A stretch of 50,182 nucleotides of DNA, from NCBI GenBank assembly GCA_030153045.1, contig JASLID010000061.1:1-50182 (forward strand), in the 5' to 3' direction. The DNA is from Flavobacterium sp. (lineage in GTDB: Bacteria; Bacteroidota; Bacteroidia; Flavobacteriales; Flavobacteriaceae). Shown piece after piece: positions 1 through 8,886 of this stretch (positions are counted from its first letter, which is position 1; each line of letters begins with the position of its first letter). Under the pieces are notes generated by a model. That model saw nothing but the letters and a program-made list of their open reading frames with translations. It searched no databases and was not told the DNA's origin. The position numbers and the translations under genes are program-made.

Positions 1-61
1 CCGCTTCTTCTATATACTGTGTTTCTTTGCCTGTTAAATAAGGTTTGTTAAATGGAATCAT
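1..61 (-). CDS. wecE: WecE-like dTDP-4-keto-6-deoxyhexose aminotransferase (partial, N-terminus only)
   Basis: Only the first 20 codons lie in the window; the gene runs off the left edge. The minus-strand ATG at 61-59 overlaps the stop of the upstream acetyltransferase gene as ATGA, so the two are translationally coupled. The peptide begins MIPFNKPYLTGKE and resembles the N-terminus of WecE/RffA (MIPFN...), a PLP enzyme that makes dTDP-Fuc4N from dTDP-4-keto-6-deoxyglucose. The call rests on this short match plus the WecD-type neighbour. The PLP lysine is outside the window, so another DegT/DnrJ-family aminotransferase remains possible. Confidence 0.7.
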   Translation of the reverse strand, partial: MIPFNKPYLTGKETQYIEEA

Positions 62-741
62 ATTTTCCAATAATGTTTAATATATGTTTTCTCTGAAATA
101 GTATACCCTAATTTATTATAGATATAACAAGCTCCCACATTAGATATTTGTGTGGGCAATGTTAGTTTTGTAATACTTTTTTTAGCCATTTTCTGAGCCA
201 CAAATTCAAACAATTTAGCACCAATAGCTTTTCCTTTGTGTTCGGGCAAAACGGCCAACAAGGTATAAGTTAAGACCTCTTTATTTGTTTTGTAGGTCAC
301 AAAACCGACCAACTCCCCATTTTCTTGATAAATTAATAATTCATCAGCAAGAGTTCCGTTGAGAGAATTGTCAATCCATATTTTATAGAGTTTTTTAAAA
401 TACTCTGAATCAAATTTCTCATCAAGATTAAATCTACTAAACTTCCCTCCAATGTAGGCCAATTCATATAATTTTTCAATTGGGAAATGAGTTTCTTTAA
501 AGGGAATTATATTAGGCTCAACAACTTCAATCCCTGTATCTTTTAAATCTTTACTATAAATAAGAATTTGGTCAGAGAATGTATTTTCATATCCACTTAT
601 CTTTATTTCAAATTCGTTTTTACTTTTTACATATAACAAATCAAACGAGGTATCATTTACTTCAAAACCCTCATTTTCTATACACACTTCGCCAATTTTT
701 AAATTAAAAAAATCAGAATCCCAATCGAGTTTTTTTATCAT
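58..741 (-). CDS. wecD: WecD-like dTDP-4-amino-4,6-dideoxyhexose N-acetyltransferase (GNAT)
   Basis: A 227-residue protein, close to the usual length of WecD/RffC. It opens with LDWDSDFFNLKIGEV, the WecD-type N-terminus (usually LxWDSxFF), and has a middle segment KFSRFNLDEKF before a GNAT fold at about residues 110-225. The acetyl-CoA loop reads LPEHKGKAIGAKLF, and the C-terminal GACYIYNKLGY is the common GNAT motif. WecD acetylates the 4-amino group of dTDP-Fuc4N to give dTDP-Fuc4NAc in the cytoplasm. Its stop overlaps the ATG of the WecE-like gene, and its start overlaps the end of the GT2 gene by 4 nt. The substrate would need RmlA and RmlB, which lie about 40 kb away in this window. The sugar product is inferred, not proven. 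Confidence 0.8.
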   Translation of the reverse strand: MIKKLDWDSDFFNLKIGEVCIENEGFEVNDTSFDLLYVKSKNEFEIKISGYENTFSDQILIYSKDLKDTGIEVVEPNIIPFKETHFPIEKLYELAYIGGKFSRFNLDEKFDSEYFKKLYKIWIDNSLNGTLADELLIYQENGELVGFVTYKTNKEVLTYTLLAVLPEHKGKAIGAKLFEFVAQKMAKKSITKLTLPTQISNVGACYIYNKLGYTISEKTYIKHYWKI

Positions 742-1667
742 AATATTTCATCAATAATAAATACTGGTCTATTTTTGGTTTGATCAAATATTTTGCCAAC
801 ATAAATACCACAAACACCTATGGTTGTTATAATTACTCCGGATAAAAACCAAATAGAAACAATTATAGAACTGTATCCTAAAACTTTAATTTGACCTGTT
901 ATTGCTAAATAAATATTATAAACACCTAATAGAAATGAAATTACAGAAATGAACAGTCCAAATTTCACAAAAAGTTTTAATGGTTTATTTGAAAACGAGA
1001 TTATAGAGTTAAAGGCAAGACTCAACAACTTAACAAAACTATAACTCGATTTTCCTTCCTCTCGTGATGCATGTTCGACTTCGATAGCAGTTGTATTGAA
1101 ACCTACAAATTTTACAAATAGTGGAAAAAACTTTATATAATCTGAAATATTAAGAATGGCTTCGATTACTTTTTTGTTATAAATTCCGAAATTTGCTACT
1201 TCGTTATCATATAAAGTATCAGTAAAAAAACTATATATTTTTGAGAAAATGAGTGATGTTTTTCTTTTAAAAAAGCTGTCTTGCCTATTTTTCCTTTTGG
1301 CTAAAACGACATCATAACCTTCTTTAGCTTTAGTATATAATTTTGCAACTTCTTTGGGTTGGTCTTGCAAGTCGCAATCTAAAACAACAATCCATTCGCC
1401 TTTTACTTGAGACAATCCTGCCATAATAGCTGGATGTTGCCCAAAATTTCGGCTTAACCTAACACTCATTACTTCAGGAAAAGTTTCAGAAAGCTTTTGC
1501 ATGACTTGCCAACTGTTATCTGGACTTCTATCGTCGACCAATATAATTTCGTAGGGTTCATTAATTTCCAACATTACTTTTTGAATTTCTTCAACAAGCT
1601 TGTTAAGAATTTTTTCGGCCCGATAAACTGGACTTACAAATGAAATTATTGGTGTTGTATTTTGCAT
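738..1667 (-). CDS. GT2 glycosyltransferase, DPM1/GtrB/ArnC type with two C-terminal membrane helices
   Basis: 309 residues. The N-terminal GT-A domain (about 1-225) carries SPVYRAEKIL, LVDDRSPD and the metal-binding DCD at about 97-99 (VVLDCDLQDQP). Two hydrophobic helices follow at about 231-253 and 268-290. This is the layout of polyisoprenyl-phosphate hexosyltransferases (GtrB, ArnC, DPM1), which load a sugar onto undecaprenyl phosphate at the inner membrane for later use in the periplasm. It overlaps wecD by 4 nt, so Fuc4NAc is an attractive but unproven donor sugar. No GtrA flippase or GtrC-like transferase is visible nearby. The family call is firm; the substrate is unknown. Confidence 0.82.
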   Translation of the reverse strand: MQNTTPIISFVSPVYRAEKILNKLVEEIQKVMLEINEPYEIILVDDRSPDNSWQVMQKLSETFPEVMSVRLSRNFGQHPAIMAGLSQVKGEWIVVLDCDLQDQPKEVAKLYTKAKEGYDVVLAKRKNRQDSFFKRKTSLIFSKIYSFFTDTLYDNEVANFGIYNKKVIEAILNISDYIKFFPLFVKFVGFNTTAIEVEHASREEGKSSYSFVKLLSLAFNSIISFSNKPLKLFVKFGLFISVISFLLGVYNIYLAITGQIKVLGYSSIIVSIWFLSGVIITTIGVCGIYVGKIFDQTKNRPVFIIDEIL

Positions 1668-1749
1668 ATAATCTTATATATCTCTAAATTATTTCTAATC
1701 CCTACTCCGTCTGGAAAAAATAATATTATTTTGTTTTTTGCATGCTAGA

Positions 1750-3456
1750 TTACTCCATTATTTTAGATAGATTTATCCATTGCCAAATATAAAAACTATT
1801 ATCCTGATTCCCGTTCAAATAATCAGTCCAAAGGGTATTTATTTTTTGCTTGTCTACAAAATCTGCTGAAGCAAATACATCAATTTGGGCAGAAACATAA
1901 TCTCTCAATTCATTGGCGATCCATTCTCTTTGTGGTGTTTGCAATGCTCTTTTAGGAGCTAACGCCACAGAATCTCCTAAATATTTTTTTACCAATTCTC
2001 TAAGCAGCCATTTTGTTTTTCCTTCGTGCATTTTGAGGCTTTCCTTTTGAGCGAAGGCCAGTTCAACCAATCGGTAATCTAAAAAAGGCTCTCGTAATTC
2101 GGTGCCGTATTTCATACTAATTCGATCATTAAAACGCAAAGCTCTAGGTATTTTAGTATAAAATAAATCTCTGTATTGCAGGTTTTGTAAATTATTATCA
2201 AAAGGCTGTAGGTAATTTTCTTTCTCCGATAATGCTTTAAAATTTGCGTCTAAAATTTCCGGTCTCACAGGACTGCTGTTTATACCTTGTATGACTGAAT
2301 TGGATTGATTATGGTAATAATCATACCCAGCCCATGCTTCATCCATCCCCTGACCGTCGAGCAATACTTTTATCCCTTTACTGCTGGCTTCTTTGAAAAG
2401 CAAACTATAGGCTAAGGTTGGGAAACCTCCAAAGGGTTCGTCTTGAATATCCGAAATTTCACTTATTAATGTTGGTATTTCCGCTACATTAAGCTTAACT
2501 TCATTTAATTTATACGGGGTTTTACTCATGATTTGCTCCACCCAGGGCAACTCATCATAAGCTTTGTTTCCAGAGTAAAAAGTAAAAGCCTCAATATCAT
2601 TTGCATCCTGTAAATACTGATGCACTAAAAGTATGAGTGTTGAAGAATCTAAACCACCACTTACATTCATTCCAACCGGAACGTCAGATCTGAAACGCAA
2701 TTTAATAGCGTCATGCAGTAAGGTTAAATAGTTTTCCTTTAATTCGTTTATACTTTGTTGTGGAGTGTTTTTTATATTGTTTACAAAGTCATACCAGGCA
2801 ATCGTTTTTATTTCGGCAATAGTATGATTGGATTGAATTTCGGCGTAATGACCCGCTGGAATCTGATGAATCCCATCCCAAAAAGTCTCATGGGGCATTC
2901 CATAAGAAGCATGAACTAAATAATTTGCCCATACTTTTTCATGTCTTTTTTTTGGAATTCCTGCTGCCCAAAGGGTTTTTATTTCACTAGCGAAGTAAAA
3001 TTGATTATTGTAAATGGCATAGTAAAATGGTTTGACTCCAAAACGGTCTCTGGCTACAAAAATAGTTTGATTTTTTTTGTCCCAAATGGCAAAAGAAAAC
3101 ATGCCGTTCAGATGATTTAATACCGCCTTTCCCCATTTCTTGTATCCAGCTAAAATAACTTCAGTATCTGATTTGGTTCTAAATGAATAATCGTTGGATA
3201 GTTCTTTTTTTAGTTCAATGTAATTGTAAATTTCACCATTAAAAACAATCACAAACTGACCGCAAGTACTTTCCATGGGCTGATTTGCGGTATCCGACAA
3301 ATCTATTATACTCAATCTGTTATGACCTAAAAAAACAGCACCATCATCCCAATAGTTTGTTGCATCAGGACCACGATGTTGCTGTGCTTTCAACATGTGT
3401 TGCAACACCGATTTATTTTGAGGATTTCTACCTAAAATTCCGACTATTCCGCACAT
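1750..3456 (-). CDS. Asparagine synthase-like glutamine amidotransferase (AsnB family), probably sugar-modifying
   Basis: 568 residues with both AsnB domains. The N-terminal class II glutaminase has nucleophile Cys2 (MCGIVGILG), LSIIDLS, FNGEIYNY and SDTEV at about 97-101. The C-terminal synthetase domain has the PP-loop SGGLDS at about 266-271. Housekeeping AsnB makes asparagine. Homologues in O-antigen loci (WbpS type) instead amidate the carboxyl group of uronic acids, and this position downstream of neuB-neuC-neuA suggests the same kind of role here. Its start overlaps the neuA end by 13 nt, so it belongs to that operon. An 82 bp AT-rich gap follows it. A true asparagine synthetase cannot be excluded from sequence alone. 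Confidence 0.82.
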   Translation of the reverse strand: MCGIVGILGRNPQNKSVLQHMLKAQQHRGPDATNYWDDGAVFLGHNRLSIIDLSDTANQPMESTCGQFVIVFNGEIYNYIELKKELSNDYSFRTKSDTEVILAGYKKWGKAVLNHLNGMFSFAIWDKKNQTIFVARDRFGVKPFYYAIYNNQFYFASEIKTLWAAGIPKKRHEKVWANYLVHASYGMPHETFWDGIHQIPAGHYAEIQSNHTIAEIKTIAWYDFVNNIKNTPQQSINELKENYLTLLHDAIKLRFRSDVPVGMNVSGGLDSSTLILLVHQYLQDANDIEAFTFYSGNKAYDELPWVEQIMSKTPYKLNEVKLNVAEIPTLISEISDIQDEPFGGFPTLAYSLLFKEASSKGIKVLLDGQGMDEAWAGYDYYHNQSNSVIQGINSSPVRPEILDANFKALSEKENYLQPFDNNLQNLQYRDLFYTKIPRALRFNDRISMKYGTELREPFLDYRLVELAFAQKESLKMHEGKTKWLLRELVKKYLGDSVALAPKRALQTPQREWIANELRDYVSAQIDVFASADFVDKQKINTLWTDYLNGNQDNSFYIWQWINLSKIME

Positions 3457-4157
3457 GATAAAAAAGGTGCTATTTGAGGTAACATTTTTTCAGCTTGTTC
3501 CCAATCGTTCATGGTATCGATATTGACATAATAATCCGGGTTGCTTTCGATAAAAGCTAAGCTTTCACCAAAAAAACTTCCCTTTTTTATGACATCAACT
3601 TTAGTGATATAAACAGACCCGTCTCTAAAATAGGCATCGGGTAATTCTTGTCTTCTTTTGATGATTTCTTTTTCACCCGTCGCAATGGATAATAATCCGT
3701 CAGAATTTGCTTCGAATGTCCAGTGTGGATTGAATTCGTGAGGCACTTTTAATACACTTACAAGCGAGTCCACGTTTTTGTCTATGAATGTTTGTATTGC
3801 TTTATCTACAAAACCCCTTTCGCGAAACGGGCTAGTGATTTGTAATAGACAAACGGCGTCAAATTTTTCTCCTTTTTCTTCAAAGAAATCAATGGCATGT
3901 TGGACTACTTCTATACTTGATGAGTTATCTCGAGCCAGATTAGCGGGTCTTTCAAATGGAGCTTCCAATCCAATCGATTGGGCTACATTAATAATTTCAG
4001 CATCTTCACTGGAAAGGATTATTTTGGATAAAAAATGGCTTTCTTTAGCACTATTGAAAGTATACGCCAATAGGGGTTTGTTCCCTAAAAGTTTGATATT
4101 TTTTCTTGGAACACCTTTCGACCCACCACGCGCTGGAATTATTGCTAAAATTTTCAT
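3444..4157 (-). CDS. neuA: CMP-nonulosonate synthetase (NeuA/LegF-like cytidylyltransferase)
   Basis: 237 residues, one cytidylyltransferase domain. The N-terminus IIPARGGSKGVPRKNI is the nucleotide-binding signature of acylneuraminate cytidylyltransferases; LLQITSPFR and RDGSVYIT follow. The enzyme activates a nonulosonic acid (sialic, legionaminic or related) with CTP to CMP-sugar. It lacks the C-terminal esterase domain of the long E. coli NeuA. It abuts neuC with no spacer (its ATG at 4157, the neuC stop at 4158). With neuB and neuC next door the class is secure; whether the sugar is Neu5Ac or a legionaminic-type sugar is open. Confidence 0.88.
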   Translation of the reverse strand: MKILAIIPARGGSKGVPRKNIKLLGNKPLLAYTFNSAKESHFLSKIILSSEDAEIINVAQSIGLEAPFERPANLARDNSSSIEVVQHAIDFFEEKGEKFDAVCLLQITSPFRERGFVDKAIQTFIDKNVDSLVSVLKVPHEFNPHWTFEANSDGLLSIATGEKEIIKRRQELPDAYFRDGSVYITKVDVIKKGSFFGESLAFIESNPDYYVNIDTMNDWEQAEKMLPQIAPFLSCAE

Positions 4158-5315
4158 TTAGTACATAATAGTTTTATGAAACTGCAACGGAATCTCGCTC
4201 AATAAATTTGCAATTATTTCACCCGAATTACCTTCTCCATATATCGATTCTCCTTCCGGTTTCGGGTTTTGTATTGCCGCTGTGATAGCACTGGTAATTT
4301 CATTTACATCGTAAGTAACATCGACCACATTGCCAGCTCTAGCTCTTTTATTTTGACGCGTTCCAATATTTACAACCGGTACGCCTAAAAAGGCACATTC
4401 GCGAATTCCTACACTTGAATTCCCAACTAAACAGTTACTATTTTGCAGTAATTCGAGGAAATCCTGACCTTCCATGTTCTTAAAGAAATGGACATTTGGA
4501 AGTGTATTTTTCTCTCTAAAAGCTCTAATTCCTGACGAAGTTCCATCGGCACCAGCATCAACATTAGGCCAAAACCATAAGATTGGAATTCCTAATTGGT
4601 GAATAGCTTCGAGGGTGACTTCGATATGTTTTCTGGAATCTTGGTATTCATTGGTCACAGGATGTTGCATGACTACAATATATCCATTAGACAAATCTGG
4701 TTGGGCTCCTACTCCCCCATATTTTTCATACGGATTGAAAGACAAATTCCCTTTTTCTTTTACCCCTAAAGCCAAATCGATGGAAGGGCAACCTGTATTG
4801 AAAACATATTTAGGATCTTCTCCTAATTTTATAACGCGTTCTTTAGCATCATCTGAAGCGACAAAATGATAATCTGAAAGTTTGGTAATGGCATGACGCA
4901 CTTTTTCGTCAATATTTCCAGTTACTTCTCCTCCTTGAATATGTGCTAGAGGAATATTCATATAACTTGCTGAAATGGCTGTTGCCATGGTTTCGAATCT
5001 ATCAGCTACGGTTATGACAATATCTGGTTTTAAATTATCGAAAACTGTTGATATTTCTAAAATACCAATTCCTGTAGTTTTGGCTGCTGCGGTAAGATTT
5101 TCTCCTTCCAATACATTGAAGACTTTGGCTGCAATGGTAAATCCGTCTTTCTCAATATAATTGACAGCCGAACCATATCTGTCTAATAATGCTGAAGCCG
5201 CAACAATAAGCTGCAACTCTAAGCCGGGATGCTCATTAATGGCTTTAAGTACCGTTTTTACTCGGCTATAGGATGGTCTGGCGGTTATTACAACGGCTAT
5301 TTTTCTTGTCTTCAT
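4158..5315 (-). CDS. neuC: NeuC/LegG-like hydrolysing UDP-sugar 2-epimerase
   Basis: 385 residues of the GT-B-like UDP-GlcNAc 2-epimerase family. Visible signatures are VVITARPSYSRV near the N-terminus, DRFETMATAISAS, HIQGGEVTGNIDE and, toward the C-terminus, GNSSVGIRECAFLGVPVVNIGTRQ. The hydrolysing branch releases UDP and a free ManNAc-type sugar for condensation by NeuB. In the legionaminic pathway the equivalent enzyme (LegG) acts on UDP-2,4-diacetamido-trideoxyglucose. Because PglF, PglE and PglD homologues in this window could make that substrate, the LegG role is plausible. It sits 6 nt after neuB and directly before neuA. Substrate specificity cannot be read from sequence. Confidence 0.87.
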   Translation of the reverse strand: MKTRKIAVVITARPSYSRVKTVLKAINEHPGLELQLIVAASALLDRYGSAVNYIEKDGFTIAAKVFNVLEGENLTAAAKTTGIGILEISTVFDNLKPDIVITVADRFETMATAISASYMNIPLAHIQGGEVTGNIDEKVRHAITKLSDYHFVASDDAKERVIKLGEDPKYVFNTGCPSIDLALGVKEKGNLSFNPYEKYGGVGAQPDLSNGYIVVMQHPVTNEYQDSRKHIEVTLEAIHQLGIPILWFWPNVDAGADGTSSGIRAFREKNTLPNVHFFKNMEGQDFLELLQNSNCLVGNSSVGIRECAFLGVPVVNIGTRQNKRARAGNVVDVTYDVNEITSAITAAIQNPKPEGESIYGEGNSGEIIANLLSEIPLQFHKTIMY

Positions 5316-5321
5316 AATCTG

Positions 5322-6329
5322 TTAATTGAAATCTTCTTCATTTAAAAAATCCCATTGCGATTTTTCTTTCTTTAGTGTCTTTCCTATCACTTTTTCAAAA
5401 TCTACGGCATCAATTCCAAAACCTTTTGGTTTTTTCGATTCTAAATCATCAAAAGTTAAAACATGTCCTTTTGGTAAATTTTTATTGATGGCCAATGATT
5501 TTTCAAATATAGTTTTTAATGCTGAAAACGAACTGTTATCATTCTTATTTACTGGATTTTGCAAAGCTTTAAACACTTCGTTTACTTCAACAACCATTTG
5601 TGAAACTTCATTTATTGTTAAGGAAGATTTGGTATCTGGTCCGAACATTTCTCTATCGAAAACAATATGAAATTCGAGTATTTCAGCACCTAAAACAACA
5701 GCTGCTATACTCGTAGTCGTTTTTGCTGAATGATCTGAAAAACCGACAGGTACATTGTATCTGTTCTTCAGTTCTTGAATGACATTCAACCCATATTGTT
5801 CGGGTTGTGTGGGATAGGAAGTAGTGCATTGCAATATGGAAAACTCGACCGTTTTAGTTTTTAAAAAAGAAACCGTTTTGTCTAGCTCTTCAAAACTACT
5901 CATTCCAGAAGAAATGATGACAGGCTTACCCGTTTTACTGATTTTTTCCAGCAATAGTAAATTATTTACTTCACCGGAACCTACTTTATAATATGCAACT
6001 CCCACTTCTTCTAACCAATCTACTGCCAGATTACTAAAAGGAGAACAAATAAAATCTAAACCAACCTCATCACAATGTTTTTTGATTCCTTTCCACTGGT
6101 CTAAGGAAAAACTCATTCGTTTCCAATAATCATAGCGAGTATCATCTTCGTATGAAAATTTAACACGAAAAGGTTCATGCTGACTGCTTTCGGCTTCAGC
6201 AATATGCATTTGGAATTTTATCGCCTGCACGCCTGTTTTGGCTACAGCATCGATATAGGAATGTAATATCCCCAAACTTCCGTCGTGAGCTTGACCAATT
6301 TCGGCGATGAGATAAGGACTAGTTGTCAT
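5322..6329 (-). CDS. neuB: NeuB/LegI-like nonulosonic acid synthase with C-terminal SAF domain
   Basis: 335 residues. The TIM-barrel domain (about 1-265) begins YLIAEIGQAHDGSL and contains VQAIKFQMH, DFICSPFS, YYKVGSGEVNN, ISSGMSS and the GFSDHS motif. A C-terminal antifreeze-like SAF domain (about 275-335, with LAINKNLPKGHVLTFDDL) forms the dimer active site in this family. The enzyme condenses phosphoenolpyruvate with ManNAc or a 2,4-diacetamido analogue to form a nine-carbon acid. Its start overlaps the CatB-like acyltransferase end by 11 nt. Fold and chemistry are secure; the product (Neu5Ac versus legionaminic or another 5,7-diamino acid) is not. Confidence 0.88.
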   Translation of the reverse strand: MTTSPYLIAEIGQAHDGSLGILHSYIDAVAKTGVQAIKFQMHIAEAESSQHEPFRVKFSYEDDTRYDYWKRMSFSLDQWKGIKKHCDEVGLDFICSPFSNLAVDWLEEVGVAYYKVGSGEVNNLLLLEKISKTGKPVIISSGMSSFEELDKTVSFLKTKTVEFSILQCTTSYPTQPEQYGLNVIQELKNRYNVPVGFSDHSAKTTTSIAAVVLGAEILEFHIVFDREMFGPDTKSSLTINEVSQMVVEVNEVFKALQNPVNKNDNSSFSALKTIFEKSLAINKNLPKGHVLTFDDLESKKPKGFGIDAVDFEKVIGKTLKKEKSQWDFLNEEDFN

Positions 6330-6966
6330 AAATACTTTCTTTATTTTGAAAATCTTTAAAGAATATAGGTTTAACTTTTTCCAACTCTTCTTGAGACAAG
6401 TTCCACCATTTTAAATCTTCAATTTCTTTAATGATGGAGTCGGAAAATCTCTTTCTAATCGTTTTGGCAGGAACTCCAGCAACAATAGTATAAGGGAGGA
6501 CATCTTTCGTAACTACACTTCCTGCAGCTAAAATTGCTCCGTTACCAATGTTTACATTGCCAACAATAATTACATTGTGTCCAATCCAAACATCGTTTCC
6601 TATTATTACGGTATTAGTTAGTTTTAATTTTTTTAATTCCCCACTAAATAAATTAGAATTAATGTACGTTGACATATAACTTATGGGGTGATTTGTGGTA
6701 TGAATTGCTACATCTGCACCAATCTGACAATATTTTCCGATGGTAATGTTTCCAGCCAAAAAATTATTATATCCAAGGGTTGTGGCGTAACCTATTTTAA
6801 TGTTTCCTGAAAAATTACATCGATCCGGAACTGCATTTTTTCCTTCGAAGCTAACGTTTTGAATACCTCGTGAGTATCCCGACAGTAACACATCCTTTTT
6901 GTATTCAGGTGTATTCAGAAAATAATATAAAATTTGTTTGATTTTTTTTCGTAGCTGGTATAGCAT
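6319..6966 (-). CDS. CatB/XAT-type hexapeptide-repeat O-acyltransferase
   Basis: 215 residues with a left-handed beta-helix made of hexapeptide repeats (IKIGYATTLGYNN, ITIGKYCQIGADV, VIIGNDVWIGHNVIIVGNVNIGNGAILAAGSVVTKDV). The loop AIHTTNHPISYMST matches the protruding loop with catalytic His of xenobiotic acyltransferases. The C-terminus has the usual VAGVPAKTIRKRF. Such enzymes acetylate sugar hydroxyls from acetyl-CoA. Overlap with neuB suggests a nonulosonate or repeat-unit O-acetyltransferase, but the acceptor is unknown. It is preceded by a GT2 gene 5 nt away. Confidence 0.8.
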   Translation of the reverse strand: MLYQLRKKIKQILYYFLNTPEYKKDVLLSGYSRGIQNVSFEGKNAVPDRCNFSGNIKIGYATTLGYNNFLAGNITIGKYCQIGADVAIHTTNHPISYMSTYINSNLFSGELKKLKLTNTVIIGNDVWIGHNVIIVGNVNIGNGAILAAGSVVTKDVLPYTIVAGVPAKTIRKRFSDSIIKEIEDLKWWNLSQEELEKVKPIFFKDFQNKESIYDN

Positions 6967-6971
6967 TGTTT

Positions 6972-7964
6972 TTACTTTAAAAATTTAAATTTCTTAAGTA
7001 CTAAAACCATTTTATTTTTTATAAAATAAGGCTGAATAACAGACGAAAAAGTAACATCTCTAAATGGTATATTTTGAAATGTAAAATCATTTTCACTATA
7101 ATTGTTTAATGCTGCTATTTTTTGATTTGCCCATTCTTTTTCCAAAACATTTCCCATATGCCAAACATAAGCTTTTGGAGATGACAATCTCCATAAACCA
7201 GTCTTATCAAAAGGGATATCTAAATAAATAGATTCTGAGCCACCTGAAACTCCAATTCTTGATTGTTCTTTAGGAACAAATTTCAAAGTTGGTGTTTTTC
7301 TGATGGTGCAGCAAAAATGTCCTGCTCCAATTATATAATTGTGCTTACTAACACAAAAAACATCTCCATTATACATGCTTTCTGTGTAAAATTTATCTTT
7401 TCCTATACTACTGTGAAAATGTTCTAAGTCTTCAAAAGAACATAAGGCACTCGTTTTCTGCTTTTTAAAAAATATAGTTTTTAAATTACTTATTAGTGTC
7501 GAATCGGAATGAATGTAATTTCTAGGTGTTGGATTCATAGAAACAAACCCTGCTTTTGGCACATTTTTGAACATGTCAAAAGTCTGTTGCAACCAATTTT
7601 TATCAAAAAAAACATCGGCATCAGAATAGGTAATGAATTCTTCAAAGCTAGCTCTGGTCTCGGCCATAATGGCATTCATTTTTCCAACATTTTCAGTATT
7701 AAAAATAGCTCTGTCAATTTTTTTATCTTTCCAAAGTTGATATATATATTGATTGACTTCGTCAGATGACGCGTTTGATATTAACGAAATCACGGTATCC
7801 TTATTGATTGTTTTCAATAAAGATTCTATACATACTTTAAAAACATTAAATGCATCGGCAAAATATCCTTCAGCATTTGGAATGTATACTGGAATAATTA
7901 CTCTATGTGACTTAATGGATAAATCAATAGTTTTATGAATATTTGGATTATTTCCTATTCTCAT
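6972..7964 (-). CDS. Glycosyltransferase, GT-A fold (GT2-like)
   Basis: 330 residues. The N-terminal part reads HRVIIPVYIPNAEGYF, then ENVGKMNAIM and the metal-binding DAD at about 115-117 (TYSDADVFFDKNW), typical of GT2 enzymes. The C-terminal part (SGGSESIYLDIPFDKTGLWRL, YVWHMGN) resembles the acceptor half of other capsule GT2 proteins. No membrane helix is evident, so it should act at the cytoplasmic face. Its start overlaps the SDR gene end by 17 nt, which ties it to the same transcript. Donor and acceptor are unknown. Confidence 0.75.
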   Translation of the reverse strand: MRIGNNPNIHKTIDLSIKSHRVIIPVYIPNAEGYFADAFNVFKVCIESLLKTINKDTVISLISNASSDEVNQYIYQLWKDKKIDRAIFNTENVGKMNAIMAETRASFEEFITYSDADVFFDKNWLQQTFDMFKNVPKAGFVSMNPTPRNYIHSDSTLISNLKTIFFKKQKTSALCSFEDLEHFHSSIGKDKFYTESMYNGDVFCVSKHNYIIGAGHFCCTIRKTPTLKFVPKEQSRIGVSGGSESIYLDIPFDKTGLWRLSSPKAYVWHMGNVLEKEWANQKIAALNNYSENDFTFQNIPFRDVTFSSVIQPYFIKNKMVLVLKKFKFLK

Positions 7965-8880
7965 AATGCTTAATCAATTTTATAATTCCGTCTTCTAATG
8001 AAATTAATTCTCTTCCTAAAATAGTTTTCATTTTGGCCGTATCCGGGCATCTTCTTGTCATATCTCCTTCTTCCAATGGTGGCAAATGGATGATTTCTGA
8101 ACTTGAATTGGCTATAGTGATTACCTTTTGAGCTAATTCAAGAATAGTCATTTCTTTATCGCTTCCAACATTTAGCACATCATTCAAACAATTAGCATCA
8201 CTCATGGCTTTGATACAGGTATCGATATTATCATCGACATAACAAAATGAACGGGTTTGCAAACCGTCTCCATACAAATAAATAGGCTCGTTTTTGAGAG
8301 CTGCTTTAACAAACCTTGGCACTACAAAATCTTCACTTTGATTAGGTCCGAAAGTATTAAAGAAACGGAATATTGTATATTCTAAACCGTATTCCTGATA
8401 GTATGATTTAAAAAAAGCTTCGCCTACATTCTTAACAATGGCATAGGGTAATCTTGAATTTAATGGAGTTGTTTTTTCATTTTGTGGAATTTCAAAAGGC
8501 TCTCCGTAAACTTCTGAAGAACTGGAATAAAACACTCTTTTTACTCCTGAATTCTTAGATAATGATAAAATATTTTTTATCCCTTCAATGTCATCCAATA
8601 CCATTATAGGATTTTCTAAAGTCCTTTTAACTCCTACAACTGCAGCGTAATGGAACACAAAATTAAAATTATACCTTCCAAAAATAGGCACTATATCATT
8701 ATAATGATTAGAATTGGCTTTAATGAATTTTACATTATCACTTTGAGGCACTTTTGACAAACTACCGGTAGAAAGATTGTCGACGATAACAATAAAATTA
8801 TTTGGATTTTCAGACAATTTATTCGCCAAAGCACTTCCTACATTTCCAGCACCACCTGTAATCAGTATTGTAGTATTCAT
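7948..8880 (-). CDS. NAD-dependent nucleotide-sugar epimerase/dehydratase/decarboxylase (extended SDR)
   Basis: 310 residues. The Rossmann motif is GGAGNVGS, the SDR catalytic pair is Y146 and K150 (YAIVK), and YSSSSEVYG supplies the Ser. The C-terminal half (GDGLQTRSFCYVDD, EEGDMTRRCPDTAKMK) resembles UDP-glucuronate decarboxylases and 4-epimerases, while the AAVVGVKRTLENP segment is more GalE-like. UDP-glucuronate made by the UDP-glucose dehydrogenase in this window would be a possible substrate. Specificity is not assignable by eye. It lies in the GT-rich operon of the ABC-exported glycan. Confidence 0.75.
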   Translation of the reverse strand: MNTTILITGGAGNVGSALANKLSENPNNFIVIVDNLSTGSLSKVPQSDNVKFIKANSNHYNDIVPIFGRYNFNFVFHYAAVVGVKRTLENPIMVLDDIEGIKNILSLSKNSGVKRVFYSSSSEVYGEPFEIPQNEKTTPLNSRLPYAIVKNVGEAFFKSYYQEYGLEYTIFRFFNTFGPNQSEDFVVPRFVKAALKNEPIYLYGDGLQTRSFCYVDDNIDTCIKAMSDANCLNDVLNVGSDKEMTILELAQKVITIANSSSEIIHLPPLEEGDMTRRCPDTAKMKTILGRELISLEDGIIKLIKHYENRK

Positions 8881-8886
8881 TTTTAA

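Noticed and set aside
1690..1745. Palindromic AT stretch around 1719-1734 in the gap after the AsnB-like gene, considered as a terminator
   Set aside because: The stem consists only of A and T and no convincing U tract distinct from the stem was seen.
3778..4161. Open frame of 127 codons on the plus strand opposite neuA
   Set aside because: It is a shadow of neuA on the other strand, lacks recognisable motifs, and neuA has strong family signatures.
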